Origin: Trogon surrucura | Taxonomy: Eukaryota > Chordata > Aves > Trogoniformes > Trogonidae | Reading direction: 5' to 3' | Assembly: GCA_020746105.1 (NCBI GenBank) | Contig: CM036617.1 | Coordinates: 138,907,845-138,971,844, forward strand | Length of the DNA: 64,000 nt | The notes under the pieces: model-generated | Told to the model about the DNA's origin: nothing | Seen by the model: only the letters and a program-made list of their open reading frames with translations | Databases searched by the model: none | Shown: positions 24,420-35,275 of the stretch, piece after piece | Position numbering within the stretch: the stretch's first letter is position 1 | Layout of the letters: each line of letters starts with the position of its first letter | Program-made: the position numbers and the translations under genes

Positions 24420-26599
24420 TATTTGAGCTTGGGAACTCGGTAATGTGTCCCACATGGAACAACTGCGTCGTTCTATGAGTATTAAGGTAGGGACAGCACA
24501 CGGAAGTAAGACACTCGTGTTATAGTGCCCTCACCTCTGCCTCTGTACCCAAATGGAACAGGTTGGTTGTAAACCAGAAAGCAAATTTTAATCCTGTTTT
24601 GTAGGTCTCTACCGTGAATTATAATATTATACTGAAAATAGCATATAAAGATTATACAAACCATATGGTTATCCCTTCTAAGTAGTACCCATTTGATTTA
24701 TCTGCTGGTGTGGGAAGAAAAGTGCTTTGGGATAATGCTAACAAGCAAGGGTGGGAGCTAAACACATCACTTGCTGGACAGGTTTTGTCTCCCTGGTTCT
24801 CCATCTGCCTCCTTGCTGGTCACAGCTATACAGTGTTCTGAAGAAGTTCTTAAGCTGAAATCCTCTCAGTGTGGTAGGGAGATTTCTCAAGGCATTTCTG
24901 TGGTGGTCTCTTCATCATTTTTCGTCCAAAAGGCTTAATTTCCTGATTTTTCTGACATGCTTCCAATTTCATGGTAGTGGAAAAGGTGATCTTGGTGGTT
25001 TGGGTTATATTTTTGCAAGAGCATCTTTGAGACATGCAATTGCAGCAGATTAAAGATTTTTTGTTTGTTTGTTTCTTGGCAATTTGAAAAAAAAAGGGAA
25101 AATTTAACTCATGTTTTTAATTAATTCTGGAAAATCTAGTAGAAAAGTAATTTGGTGTCGCTACATAGGTTTCATTCAGCTAGCATTTAAAGTTTTGCTC
25201 CAGTTCAAAACTGTGAATTTTTCTTTAAATTACAACCAATGAGATTTCAAAATGGAAACTTCAGCCTATTTTTTAAAAAGTCTGTTGTTTTTTTGAATTA
25301 ACAATTTATCAATTCTTGAATACCTTGAGTGTTTGCAAAATCTGTAGTAAATTGTAGAATGGTTAAGTGTTCTCTTTGAGGAGAAATAAACTCAAAAGTT
25401 GTTGCTGGTTGTCCATTTTGTTGTGAAAGGCGGTAATCCGTGAAGGTTTTTATTGGTGCTTCCAGTACTTTGCATGATTTTGCAACTCCCACAGCCTATC
25501 CAACCTTCCTTCTTCCTTAACATTTTACTAGTTTTTTGAGAAAGTAGTTGACAGATGCTAGCGCAGACTTCTACCTCCACTGTCATTCTTACGTGCTGCC
25601 ACCAAATTGCCCTGTGTGTTCCTTCACCCTTAGCACAGGGCTCACCTTCCCACTTCATTATTTTTTTCTGTGTCAAATCTATGTCTTCTGGCATCATTAG
25701 ACTATAACTTTGGTTATGCCTTGGAACAAACACTAAAATATGTGTTTGTTACACCTTCCCTTGATCTCGGCTTTCTCTTAGGCACCAGATACTCACCCTA
25801 CTCCTGCTTTTGCGCTGTATTTTCATGTGCAGCCTTAATTCCAACCTTTCAGATTTCTGTTCCGTCACACCCTCTCGGGTGTGTGCTACTCTGGTCTGTC
25901 AGCCCATTTCGTCTTCTCAGGAGGCCCTTCAGCAAGTTAATTTTTTTGTTTTTCTGCTCTACATAAAATTTCTGTGCCTGTCTGATGCAAAGTGTATTTT
26001 ACATGAACATCATTAACTTCCATGGACCTTATGGTTCTATCGAGCACATGCTCAAGTGTTGTGCTAATAGAGGCACGTTGGCTTGCTGAGTCATACCCTA
26101 AAATATGTTCTCTCTTTTTTAGGCTAACTGTATGTGGGTACACAGGAAGGCCTGTACCAGCTCAGATAATACGTGTTTCTAGCCCAGTATTGTCTTTGGC
26201 TGTGGCTAGCAGCCAAGGTGCTCTGCTTTGTCTGCCCCTTAGTCACCTAGTTTTATACTTTTTATCCTCTGACCCCTAAAGCCCTTCGTTTCATTTCATT
26301 TCACTGCATTCTTCTCGGTAATTGGTTGTTTTCTTTCACTTTTCTTCTTCTCAAAGGCCCCTGCCCCCTTCCCAGGGAGGGATTTGAGCTTTTACTAGGG
26401 CTAGCTTCACGCTTAACTCTGTGGAGTAGATTAAATGCTGGTGATAACTGGATGTGCATATTTTCTCTGCCTTCTCTGGCAGGCAGTCCAAGGACTTACT
26501 GAGCCACAGCATTACTTTGTGTTTAATATATAGATTTTTCTTCTCTGTAGTTTTTTAACTGCCTTTTGGATCTGTGCAAATTTTGAGTGCTGACACAAC

Positions 26600-27190
26600 C
26601 CTGCATCAGAGTTCCACAGTGTGATATATGAAGAACTTTGCTTATTTTAAACCTGTCACCTACTAGTTTCATTTGGTAGTTCCTAATACCGGAAGAGGCA
26701 AGTGAACATTTTTATTCTTACTTCTATTTAAGAATTTATAGTCTCTTAGAATATCTGCCCTTAAGATATTTTTCAGACTGAAGACCGTTTAGAAGTCCTT
26801 AAATACCTCGACCATCTCTGTCATTCTTTGTACCTCTTTGTTTTACAGTCTTTTAAAGGTGGTGGGAACAGAACTGCACATGATCTGAGTACACCACAGA
26901 TTTATCCCCTGGCATAATGAAATTTCCTAGTTTGTTCTCTTTTCCTTTCTAGTGTTATGGATTATTCTGTTTTTATTTTTGACTGTGACTGAACAATGAG
27001 ATGGCATTTTCATAAAATTGCCTATTACAACTCTATGAACTCTTTCCTGAGTGGTAATATCTAGTTCAGAACCCATCAGTGTGTATCTATAGTTGGTATA
27101 TTTTTTCCAGCACTTGAATTATTCTGCATAAATTTATATGCAGTTTCATCTGTCCTCTTATTGCCCAGTCATGCAGTAGTATCATGATGC
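26600..27190 (-). repeat. Ancient, reptile-type CR1 LINE 3' region
   Basis: Landmarks of an old amniote CR1 type appear in order and in antisense: TTAAACCTGTCACCTACTAG with TTTCATTTGGT, then ATTTATAGTCTCTTAGAATA, then GAACTGCACATGATCTGAGT, ACCACAGATTTATCCCCTGG, TTTCCTGAGTGGTAATATCT, ATCTATAGTTGG, and finally GTTTCATCTGTCC..TTGCCCAGTCA. I know this layout from turtle and other reptile genomes. It differs clearly from the young avian CR1 copies in this window. Coding capacity is lost. Confidence 0.75.
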
Positions 27191-27640
27191 ACGTTTGCAA
27201 GGCATATTTCTATTTTGCTACCCTTATTCAGGGGAGCTTAGAAAAGAAGGGAAAAAGGGATGAGTAGCCAGTTTACATAGCTTGCCAGTGGTGCCAGCCT
27301 GGTCATTTCCCTCCCATATTTTCCCAAATTGACCTTTCTCCTTTTCTTTATATTTCATATTTTTCTTTCTTTTTTTTTTTTAACCTAGTTTCTTCTCTGA
27401 TTGTATTTATCTTCCAAATTTGAAAATCCAAATTCTGAAAATTCAGAAAAAATGAATTGTGAAATATGTATTAGGGTAGGGCCAAATGTAAGGCCGTGAG
27501 GCTGGTGTAACTTTCGCATGACATTATAAGGATTCATGGTGTGACAGTTTTGACCATATGCTAATTTTACAGTACGTCCAGGAGATTTTAATGACATAGC
27601 TTTAAACAGCTGAAAATAATTTGGTAGAATTGTTTCTAAA

Positions 27641-28088
27641 TACAGGGATCTGTTGGAGCTGGTCCAGAGGAGGGCCGTGAAAATGATCAGAGGGTTGGAA
27701 TACCTCTCTAGTGAAGAAAGGCTGAGAGAGTTTGGGGTTGTTCAGCTTGGAGAAGTGAAGGATCTGGAGAGACCTTTCTTTATGTAAAGGGAATTATATC
27801 AAAGATGAAGAGCCTGTAGTGACTGGACAAGGGGCATCAGTTTTAAACTGAGAGAGAGTAGACTGAAATCAGATGTAAGGCAATAATTTTTTGCAATGAG
27901 GATGGTGACACACTGGAACAGGTTGCCCAGAGAGGTTGTGGATGTCACATCATGAGAATGTTCAGGGCCAGGTCGGATGGAGCTTTGAGCAACCCGATCT
28001 AGTGAAAAATGTCCCTGCCCATGGCAGGGGGGCGAACTGGGTAATCTTTAAAGGTCCCTTCCAACCCAAACTGTTCTGTGGTTCTATG
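27641..28088 (+). repeat. CR1 LINE 3' fragment, sense orientation
   Basis: It runs from the end of ORF2 (GAGCTGGTCCAGAGGAGGGC, AAGGCTGAGAGAGTTTGGGG) through CACTGGAACAGGTTGCCCAG to the 3' tail GGTCCCTTCCAACCCAAACT followed by TTCTATG. It is one of only two CR1 copies here in the same direction as MPPED1. It is 5'-truncated. Confidence 0.92.
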
Positions 28089-31000
28089 TAATCAGGGCTT
28101 GATGAGGTAGATTATACGACAAGATGTATCAAGCTCACTATGCACTGTAGCTATCCTTGTCCTCAGCTTTTTCATTATTTTTGTATTTGTTATTTATTTC
28201 CTACCTGCATATAAATCAAATGTTTTGTAGGACAAATACAAAGCACACGTCCTGCTTTAGTGCACTCATAAAATAATGACTCCAAAACCATCTCTATTTT
28301 TTTGTCTCCCATATTGTTGGCACTGGAAATTGCCTGCTTGGCTCAGTTGCTCTTGTAATTCCCTTTGCTCCAGTCTGTAATATCATTTCCAAATTGTGTA
28401 TGCTCCAGGACTCACTGTCACTGTGAGTTTGTGGGTTACTTTCCTGGAAATTTTACTGAATAATTGATCTGTGATATAAGCTGCAACACATACTTCCATA
28501 TTCTAGCTGAGAATTATCTTCTGTGCATGGATTGGAAAGATTACTTAAACTAACACTTTTTATAATATCCATTGTTTCAGTGTGTTTGCTTGAGATTTTC
28601 CAATGTCAAAGACAGTCTTTCTATTTGAAATTCAAGTTCAAGCTAAAGTTGAAATAACAAAATAGAAGGTAGCTTTGCATTGTAGTATAAAACAATAATT
28701 AGCCCTTCAGAGCATTTTCCTGAAAATGTTAATCTTACTTGTGTATCGTACACACACAAAATGGATTAAGTTATTTGACATGCACTTTAGGAATGGACTT
28801 GGGCAAATTCAGCTCAATAAATAACATTTTCATTTCAGACGAAAGTATTATAGAGTGAAGTTGCCTTCCCAACTATAGCAACTAGCACTGCTAGAATCTC
28901 GTGGTTTTAATATTAGATGAAAAATCAGCTGATTTTGGTCAATAAACATCACCCCTACTTTTAAGTTCTTGATAAGAAATCAAAGCTCTTCAGAAAATCC
29001 TGAAACACTAGACCTAGCTTTACTTTTGCTCTACTGTTAAATCTTGCAAAATGATGGTATTTATTTTTCTTTCTCTCTTAACAGGTATTTTATAGTTTTA
29101 GGTTCAGTAATACTCACATTTAAAACAGATTAAAATTGTGTGGAAAAAAAATCAGCTTCAGAGCAGCAAAAGAAATTAGAATTTATAAATTGTAGTCATG
29201 CCATTTTGACCATCAGTAATTACACTATTTTTATGTTAATGTAGAAACCCCTTGAAAGAAGTATTTAAGCACTAATTATCTATTTACAAAAGAATGGCTT
29301 TGGAAATGCAGTGAAAAACATTGAGCTGTGTAGGGATTTAGAACAGATGTCATTTTTAAAAGACTGGGCATACTAAAAAAAGTGTTGGGTTTTATTGCAT
29401 TTCTTAAATGCTCAGATCTGCTTGTACATCTCAGGTTCAGACAGCACAGCACCAAGAAGTGCACTGCAACACACTCTTCCAGTATTTCTCCAGTTCTGAG
29501 GAGTTAGAGTGTCCTGAAGACTTCTGACCCTTAAACTGGCTGCCTGGAGTCTCAGGAAATATTTAAGCTACATCCCTGTAGTGAGAAGATGACCTGAAGA
29601 AACTGTTCTCCAGGTCTGCCTCCCGTGCTAGTGGTAAGAAGCTGTAGAAGCTATAGGAGTGGTAGGTGCTGGAGGATTTTTCCTTCATTCCCTGCTTCCG
29701 AACAACATATATGCTTTTGGAGGATTCTTGCCCTTTGTACTAATGCCGAGGTTGCTTTTTTCCACTGTTGGAGCGGAAGGGAGCCAGGCTTCAAGATTCT
29801 GAGTCTCTGGGATGACTCACGTAAAAACGTCCTGTGATTTTCATACATACTGAGATCTCTGACCCCCAAAATAAGCAAGTGAGTAAAAATACCCATTCTT
29901 ATTCCAGACTTACAGACAAGTGTAGCTTTAGGAAGGCGGCGTGGTCCACAAGTGGAGAGAGCAACAAGGGAACGGAAAGATCTGGAATATGAGTCTGTGA
30001 ACTGTCATTGCCTGTGGTGGAGATTTTTTGCAAAAGCCTGAGGAAGACAGGCAACCAAATTCTAGTTAGTCCTCTTCAGATTTGACAGCCTCATTATTGT
30101 TCCCCCTTGTAAAATTGTGAAAGTGATGCTTGATCCACCTACCACACGAGTGTCTTGGAGGTTTAATTATTCTCAGTACAGCACTTGGAACGCCTATTGC
30201 AAAGAGCTGTGCACATGTTAAACGTTGTTATTAGTGCTGAGCACCTCACATGGTGACATGACACGCAGCTCTTTGTAGTCTTCCCTTCCAGAAGGTGACA
30301 ACTGGGAGATACTGAGAGCACCTTTGTGGGGTCTAAAGATCTGAATAGGAATCTGTATCCGTGTGCAGAGAGATCCCTATAGGAAGTCTAAAATATTTTT
30401 GTTATTTTTTTATCACAGTTCTCTATCTCCTTCGCTTACATTGCCCCCAGATACATGTTGTAAACCCAAACTAGGATATTCTAAAAGGCAGAAGAGCTGT
30501 TGTAGAAATATGTCTCCTCAGAAAGGTACATTATTTAAGTCTGTAACTATTCCAGGAATAAAAAAGGGTTTTTTTTTAAATGAAAATGGACTCCATGCAT
30601 TATGTAGTTGGGGGTTCTTAAACCATCAATTGCCATAATCTAAGGGGATGTATTGAAGGAAGTTTCAATCTGGGCAAACCTTGCAGTTGTACAATTTTCT
30701 AGGCATCTGTTACTGACCACTAGTGGACAGAAGGGACATAATCTTTTTGCTTGACTCCCTAAAGCTACTGTAATGGCCTAGTCTGCAGCCGGCGTAATTA
30801 CAGAGTAATTACATACACCAGGGTAAAAGGTCCGCTTTTCCTTTAGAAGTAATTTTGGCCAATTACTATATATGGGGGGGGGGGGTGAGTATAAAGCATG
30901 GTATATCAAAGAGCCTAAGTTGGGCTATTATCAGATATTTTTAAGTTTGATTTGCCTCTATTTATTTTAAGAAATCCTATTTTACAAGTGTGAGCAGTAT

Positions 31001-33783
31001 TGTACGTGTTTGATGTGTTTGGTATAATTATTGGCTTTTACAATGCAAGAATGTCTATAGCTAGCAGGTTACAGATGATTTAGGAACGAGTGTTCGTTTA
31101 CAATGTTATTCCAGATTACACACCGTACAAAAAGTATGTTAATGTGAATTTCCCAGACATCAGCCCCAGTGTTTAAACACAGAACTGTCAAAGAGATGCT
31201 AAAAAGCAATCTGAGACAGTTATGCAGTCTTTTTACTATATCACTCACTGCTGTATTCTAAAAGGTTGAAATGAGGGGGAAAAAGCATTAAGTGGGCACT
31301 TATATGATTGTCACTGCTTTTAATGAATACTAAAGATTCTGCTCAGTACAATACCAAGAGAGAAACAAAGCACATCTGCTTGTACAAGTTTGCATTTATC
31401 TTGGGGAAGTTGCAAGTTGATAACAATTGTAAACTGCAGAGGAGGTCACTGGTTGATAAAGATACCTAACCTCTTAGTACAAGAGGAGCCTGGAGTATAA
31501 ACATCATGCATTTGCTTTTGAATTATTTGCAGTGTTGATCTCATTTCCTGAGCAGAAGACCTGCTGATAGAACAGGATAAACCTTTAAGCACGCAGAATT
31601 CTACTTTGAACAAACTCGGATGCAGAGAAGTAGCAAACAAAGGCACATTGTTCAGTGCTTTACATTAGGCAGCCTGTAGTTCAAGTAATGTCTCCCCAGC
31701 ATTTCAAGTTATTTTGTAAAAATTATGTTTACCATAAAAAGGACTTACTGTAGTTTAGAAGTTAAGAATTGCTGTAATAATTTTGTAATTGGTGCATAAA
31801 CATGCAAAAAAATTAGATGTTCATTTGATTTTCTTAATTAGCAATCTCTGGTAATGAAAGGAATAAACAAAAATGTTGCTAGCTAAACAATATATATATA
31901 TTCTTCTACATGTTACGTTACCAGAACTGCTATGAGTAGTAGTAGTATACTTACTAATACTAAGCAAACAAAGGCTATGAAACCTTCTGAGGAGGGCTTG
32001 CCATAACTGACAATAACTCCAAGTATGTAGTGAAGAGGTTAATAAGATGGTAATACCGTCTGGCTGTATATAAGCTGAATACGATATCCCAGACTTTTTG
32101 ACAGTAAAATGATCTCAAAGAATAATAAATTATATTGATTTAGATGATTTAGGGCACAGTTTTTTTGTGATGAGTTGTTCTGGGAGTAGAACCACTGCAG
32201 AGTCGCTTCTTGGATTTCGTCTTGTAGACGTTCTGTGGGTTCTTACGTGTTGCATAAGGTGACAGCTAAGGCGTCTCACTCCTTTGAAGCTTCTCTTTCA
32301 GACTGGACATTAGTCTTCGTAGACACTTTCAGGAAACTCAAGAGAACATAATTGTCTTTGAGGCCTTTACTCCTTTGCTGAATGTAGTAAATTACTTTTG
32401 AATCTGTTGAGAATTTTCAGAGGGATATTGAGAGACAAGCATAGAGAAGTCTAAAGCATCGTACTTATACAAGTTTTGTTTCTCTAAGAAATCTTTTGCT
32501 TAAACTGCTACATTAAGTGCATGATAATGTGTTTCTAGTATTTTTCTGCGTATAGGTGGAGATTACAAAAAGGGAAGGAGGGGGGAAAGTGAGGCGGCAA
32601 GATGAAGAGCTGTGTAGCAGAGAAGAATGAAAAGTAAGGGAAAAATCACTCATCTCATGTTAAGACAGAGGCTAAAAGAGTGGATGGTGGCCTGGAGCCC
32701 CATTCCAAATTGGCAGAAGTCAAAAATTGGATGTGGACTGAGCGAGAAAGCCCTGAAGCCTGGGACAGAATTTGAGCCAGTGTGCTTCTGACAGAATTTT
32801 GATGTGTAAACATCTCTGTTGATTCCAAATCCAAATAGGATGAAGTGGCTAGAGGTTCATTTTGGAGGAAAATAATTTTAATTTCTCTCAAGTTAGACAT
32901 TATGGGATGAAAAAAACCCCTTATTTTAGAAAAAAATAAAGTGAAATTTTGATTCACCCCAAAATATTTTAAACTGACATTTTACTTCATTTTGTTTCCG
33001 TGGTAATGTCAGAATCTCTGCATGAATTTCTAAATATATCCCATATCCAAGTGGTGTTTTATTAATTTTAATGGAGAAAACTGTATAGGTAAGATTTTTC
33101 CTACCAATTCTAATTGTAGTTCATCTCCAGGTTATAGGAATATTTTAGCAGAAGCTTCTCAGGTGCCAAGGAGAGAGGGATCCCTGGTCTTTGGACAAAA
33201 CCAGTTGTCTTGCTTTGGCTAGTCAAAATAAGAGATCAGAAAAAAAATGGAACTTCCCCCAAATTCATAACTTTTCCTTTTTTTTGGTTTGAAAATGCAT
33301 CTTTGACTCCCATAGCATATGTTCTTACATGTGTTTCTTGGCACTCCTGAAGGGCAGATCTATTTCTTAAATACTTGCTGCCTTAATTTTAGTGGGGAAT
33401 GAATTTTGTCCTGGATGTGTGTGGAGAATTCCTGTGACAGCCATAAATTTTCTTTAATATCTTTGTATACGTAGAGCTTCTGTATTAGTACCACGTTTGC
33501 TACCTGCCCACAAGCAAAGCCATATGCTAGCATCAAATGTTAATTGGCTATCAGTTGGGTATTTATTCCTACTCATCTGCGAAATGGATAGTACGAGAAA
33601 CTTATACCAAAGTTAATGGAACATACTCTCTAGTCCTGTTCAATTGCTTGTCTACCATACATTTGTTCCATTAGAATCACAACATGAAATGAGTTTTTAA
33701 TTTCTTTCAGCATTCAGGCTCTTTAAAATTCTTGTTTGTTTTCCAGTGTAGCCTTAAAGAAACCTGGAGTTTTAAAGAAACAG

Positions 33784-34198
33784 GATGGAGAGGACCTCTG
33801 GAGGTCACTGAGTCCAATCTACTGTTCAAAGCAGTCCTAGTTAGAGCAGGCTTCTCAGAAGCTTTTCCAATTGAATTTTAAGGATCTCTATGGGTAGAGA
33901 TTTCAGAGCTGCTTTGGGCATCTGTTCCACTTTTTGACCATCCTCATCGTAAAATTCTTCCCTTGTTCCATGTTGCCACTTGTGTCTGTTGCCTCTGGTA
34001 TCTGTGTGTACCTTTGAGAAGAATCTCACTCTGCCTTCTCTTTACCCTGAAATCAGGTCATTGCAGCCAGCAGTAAGGCCATCCCTTCACCTTGTCTGGA
34101 TTGAACCTCTCCCCGTATGCCACATTCCCCAACCATCTTGGTGGCCCTCTGCTGGACTTGCTTTAGTTTGTCAGTAGATTTTCTACTGGGGAATCCAG
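33784..34198 (-). repeat. Older CR1 LINE fragment, abutted by a younger CR1
   Basis: The order is GAGGACCTCTGGAGGTCACT, then TCAAAGCAGTCCTAGTTAGA, GGGCATCTGTTCCACTTTTT, TTGCCACTTGTGTCTGTTGC, TTGGTGGCCCTCTGCTGGAC and TTTCTACTGGGGAATCCAGA. This is the antisense 3' portion of an older avian CR1 type. It stops abruptly at about 34198, where a second CR1 begins with its own tail. Confidence 0.85.
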
Positions 34199-34637
34199 AA
34201 TCACACAGAATCACAGAATCACAGAGTGTTCGGGGTTGGAAGGGACCTCAAAAGATCATCTAGTCCAACCCTCCTGCCAGAGCAGGATCACCTACAGTAG
34301 GTCACGCAGGAACGCATCCAGGTGGGTTTTGAATGTCTCCAGAGAAGGAGACTCCACAACCTTCCTGGGCAGCCTGTTCCAGTGCTCTGTCACCCTCACA
34401 GTTTTTTCTAATATTTTTGTGGAACCTCCCATGTTCCAGCTTGTACCCATTGCCCCTTGTCCTGTCATTGGACATCACTGAAAAGAGCCTGGCTCCGTCC
34501 TCCTGACACTCCCCTTTGACATATTTATAAACATTAATGAGGTCACCCCTCAGCCTCCTCTTCTCCAAGCTAAAGAGACCCAGCTCCTTCAGCCTTTCCT
34601 CATAAGGGAGATGTTCCCCACCCTTCGTCATCTTTGT
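34199..34637 (-). repeat. Younger CR1 LINE 3' end
   Basis: It begins with tandem AGAATCACAG units, the complement of the CR1 3' tail, then GGTTGGAAGGGACCTCAAAA and ATCTAGTCCAACCCTCCTGC. It continues into the C-terminal end of ORF2, whose minus-strand frame reads [20 protein letters not shown]. The frame is open for about 109 codons but lacks everything upstream. The tail abuts the interrupted older CR1 at 34198. Confidence 0.92.
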
Positions 34638-34639
34638 GA

Positions 34640-35275
34640 TAGACCTGTGATAGACCGGTCAACAGGCCTATATCCACCCATTGCTGCACTCCAGTCAGGT
34701 AAGCTATCCCACCATGTCTCTATGTCAGAGATGTCACAGCTCTCCACTGTGCATGGAATTCTTCCTCTTATTTGTACCCTGTGCTCTGTGTGTGTGCATA
34801 CAGGTACCTGAGAGGAACCCCAGTGAGGGGTCCCTGCTTTTACAAGGGTAATGCAGGAGCCTTTGGCATCCTGTTGTCTCTCAGCTGCTTCTTCACTGCC
34901 TCCATGCCTTCACTTCGCAACACACCTAATTTAAAACTGTTCCCATTGTATTAGTGAGCCTGCTGGCAAAGGTGCTTTTGCTCCAGTTTGCCACGGGAAC
35001 GCTATCCCTGCGCAGCAGTTCTTGTTCTTCAAAAAGAGTCCCGTGGTCATAGGAGCTGGAGCCCTGCTTGCAGCACCAGCCGTGCGGCATCGTGTTGACT
35101 GTGGGATACATCCACTGCTGCCTGGGCAGTGAGCCCCTTCACTGGGAGGACTGAGGAGGTCCCACCAGGGTTGCATCCCCTCACAGGTATCTCAGGGCTG
35201 TCAGTCACCCTTGATATGCTCAAAGTCGCTCTAGTGATACTATTGGTGCCCACATGGATGAGTAGTAAGGGAACT
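34640..35275 (-). repeat. CR1 5'-region remnant: SGNH esterase and ORF2 endonuclease start
   Basis: Read on the minus strand, 35275-35240 encodes LLIHVGTNSITRAT, resembling the GTND block of the SGNH esterase in ORF1 of CR1-like elements. TSSVLPVKG follows around 35170. In a shifted frame at about 35050, SYDHGTLFEEQELLRRDSV resembles the C-terminal DHG..L..DGVHL part of the same domain. Further on, near 34700-34650, the peptide DIETWWDSLPDWSAAMGGYR resembles the ETWWD block near the start of the ORF2 endonuclease. Frameshifts and stops make it a dead copy. The assignment is from pattern memory, not a database search. Confidence 0.65.

Noticed and set aside
30150-30245. Possible MIR tail (GTACAGCACTTGGAACGCCT and nearby)
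   Set aside because: Only a few words match and no core region is present.
31889-31901. Short TA repeat
   Set aside because: Too short to be a notable microsatellite.
34302-34631. 109-codon minus-strand open frame as a host gene
   Set aside because: It is the C-terminal end of CR1 ORF2 running into the CR1 3' region, part of a dead LINE fragment and not a host gene.
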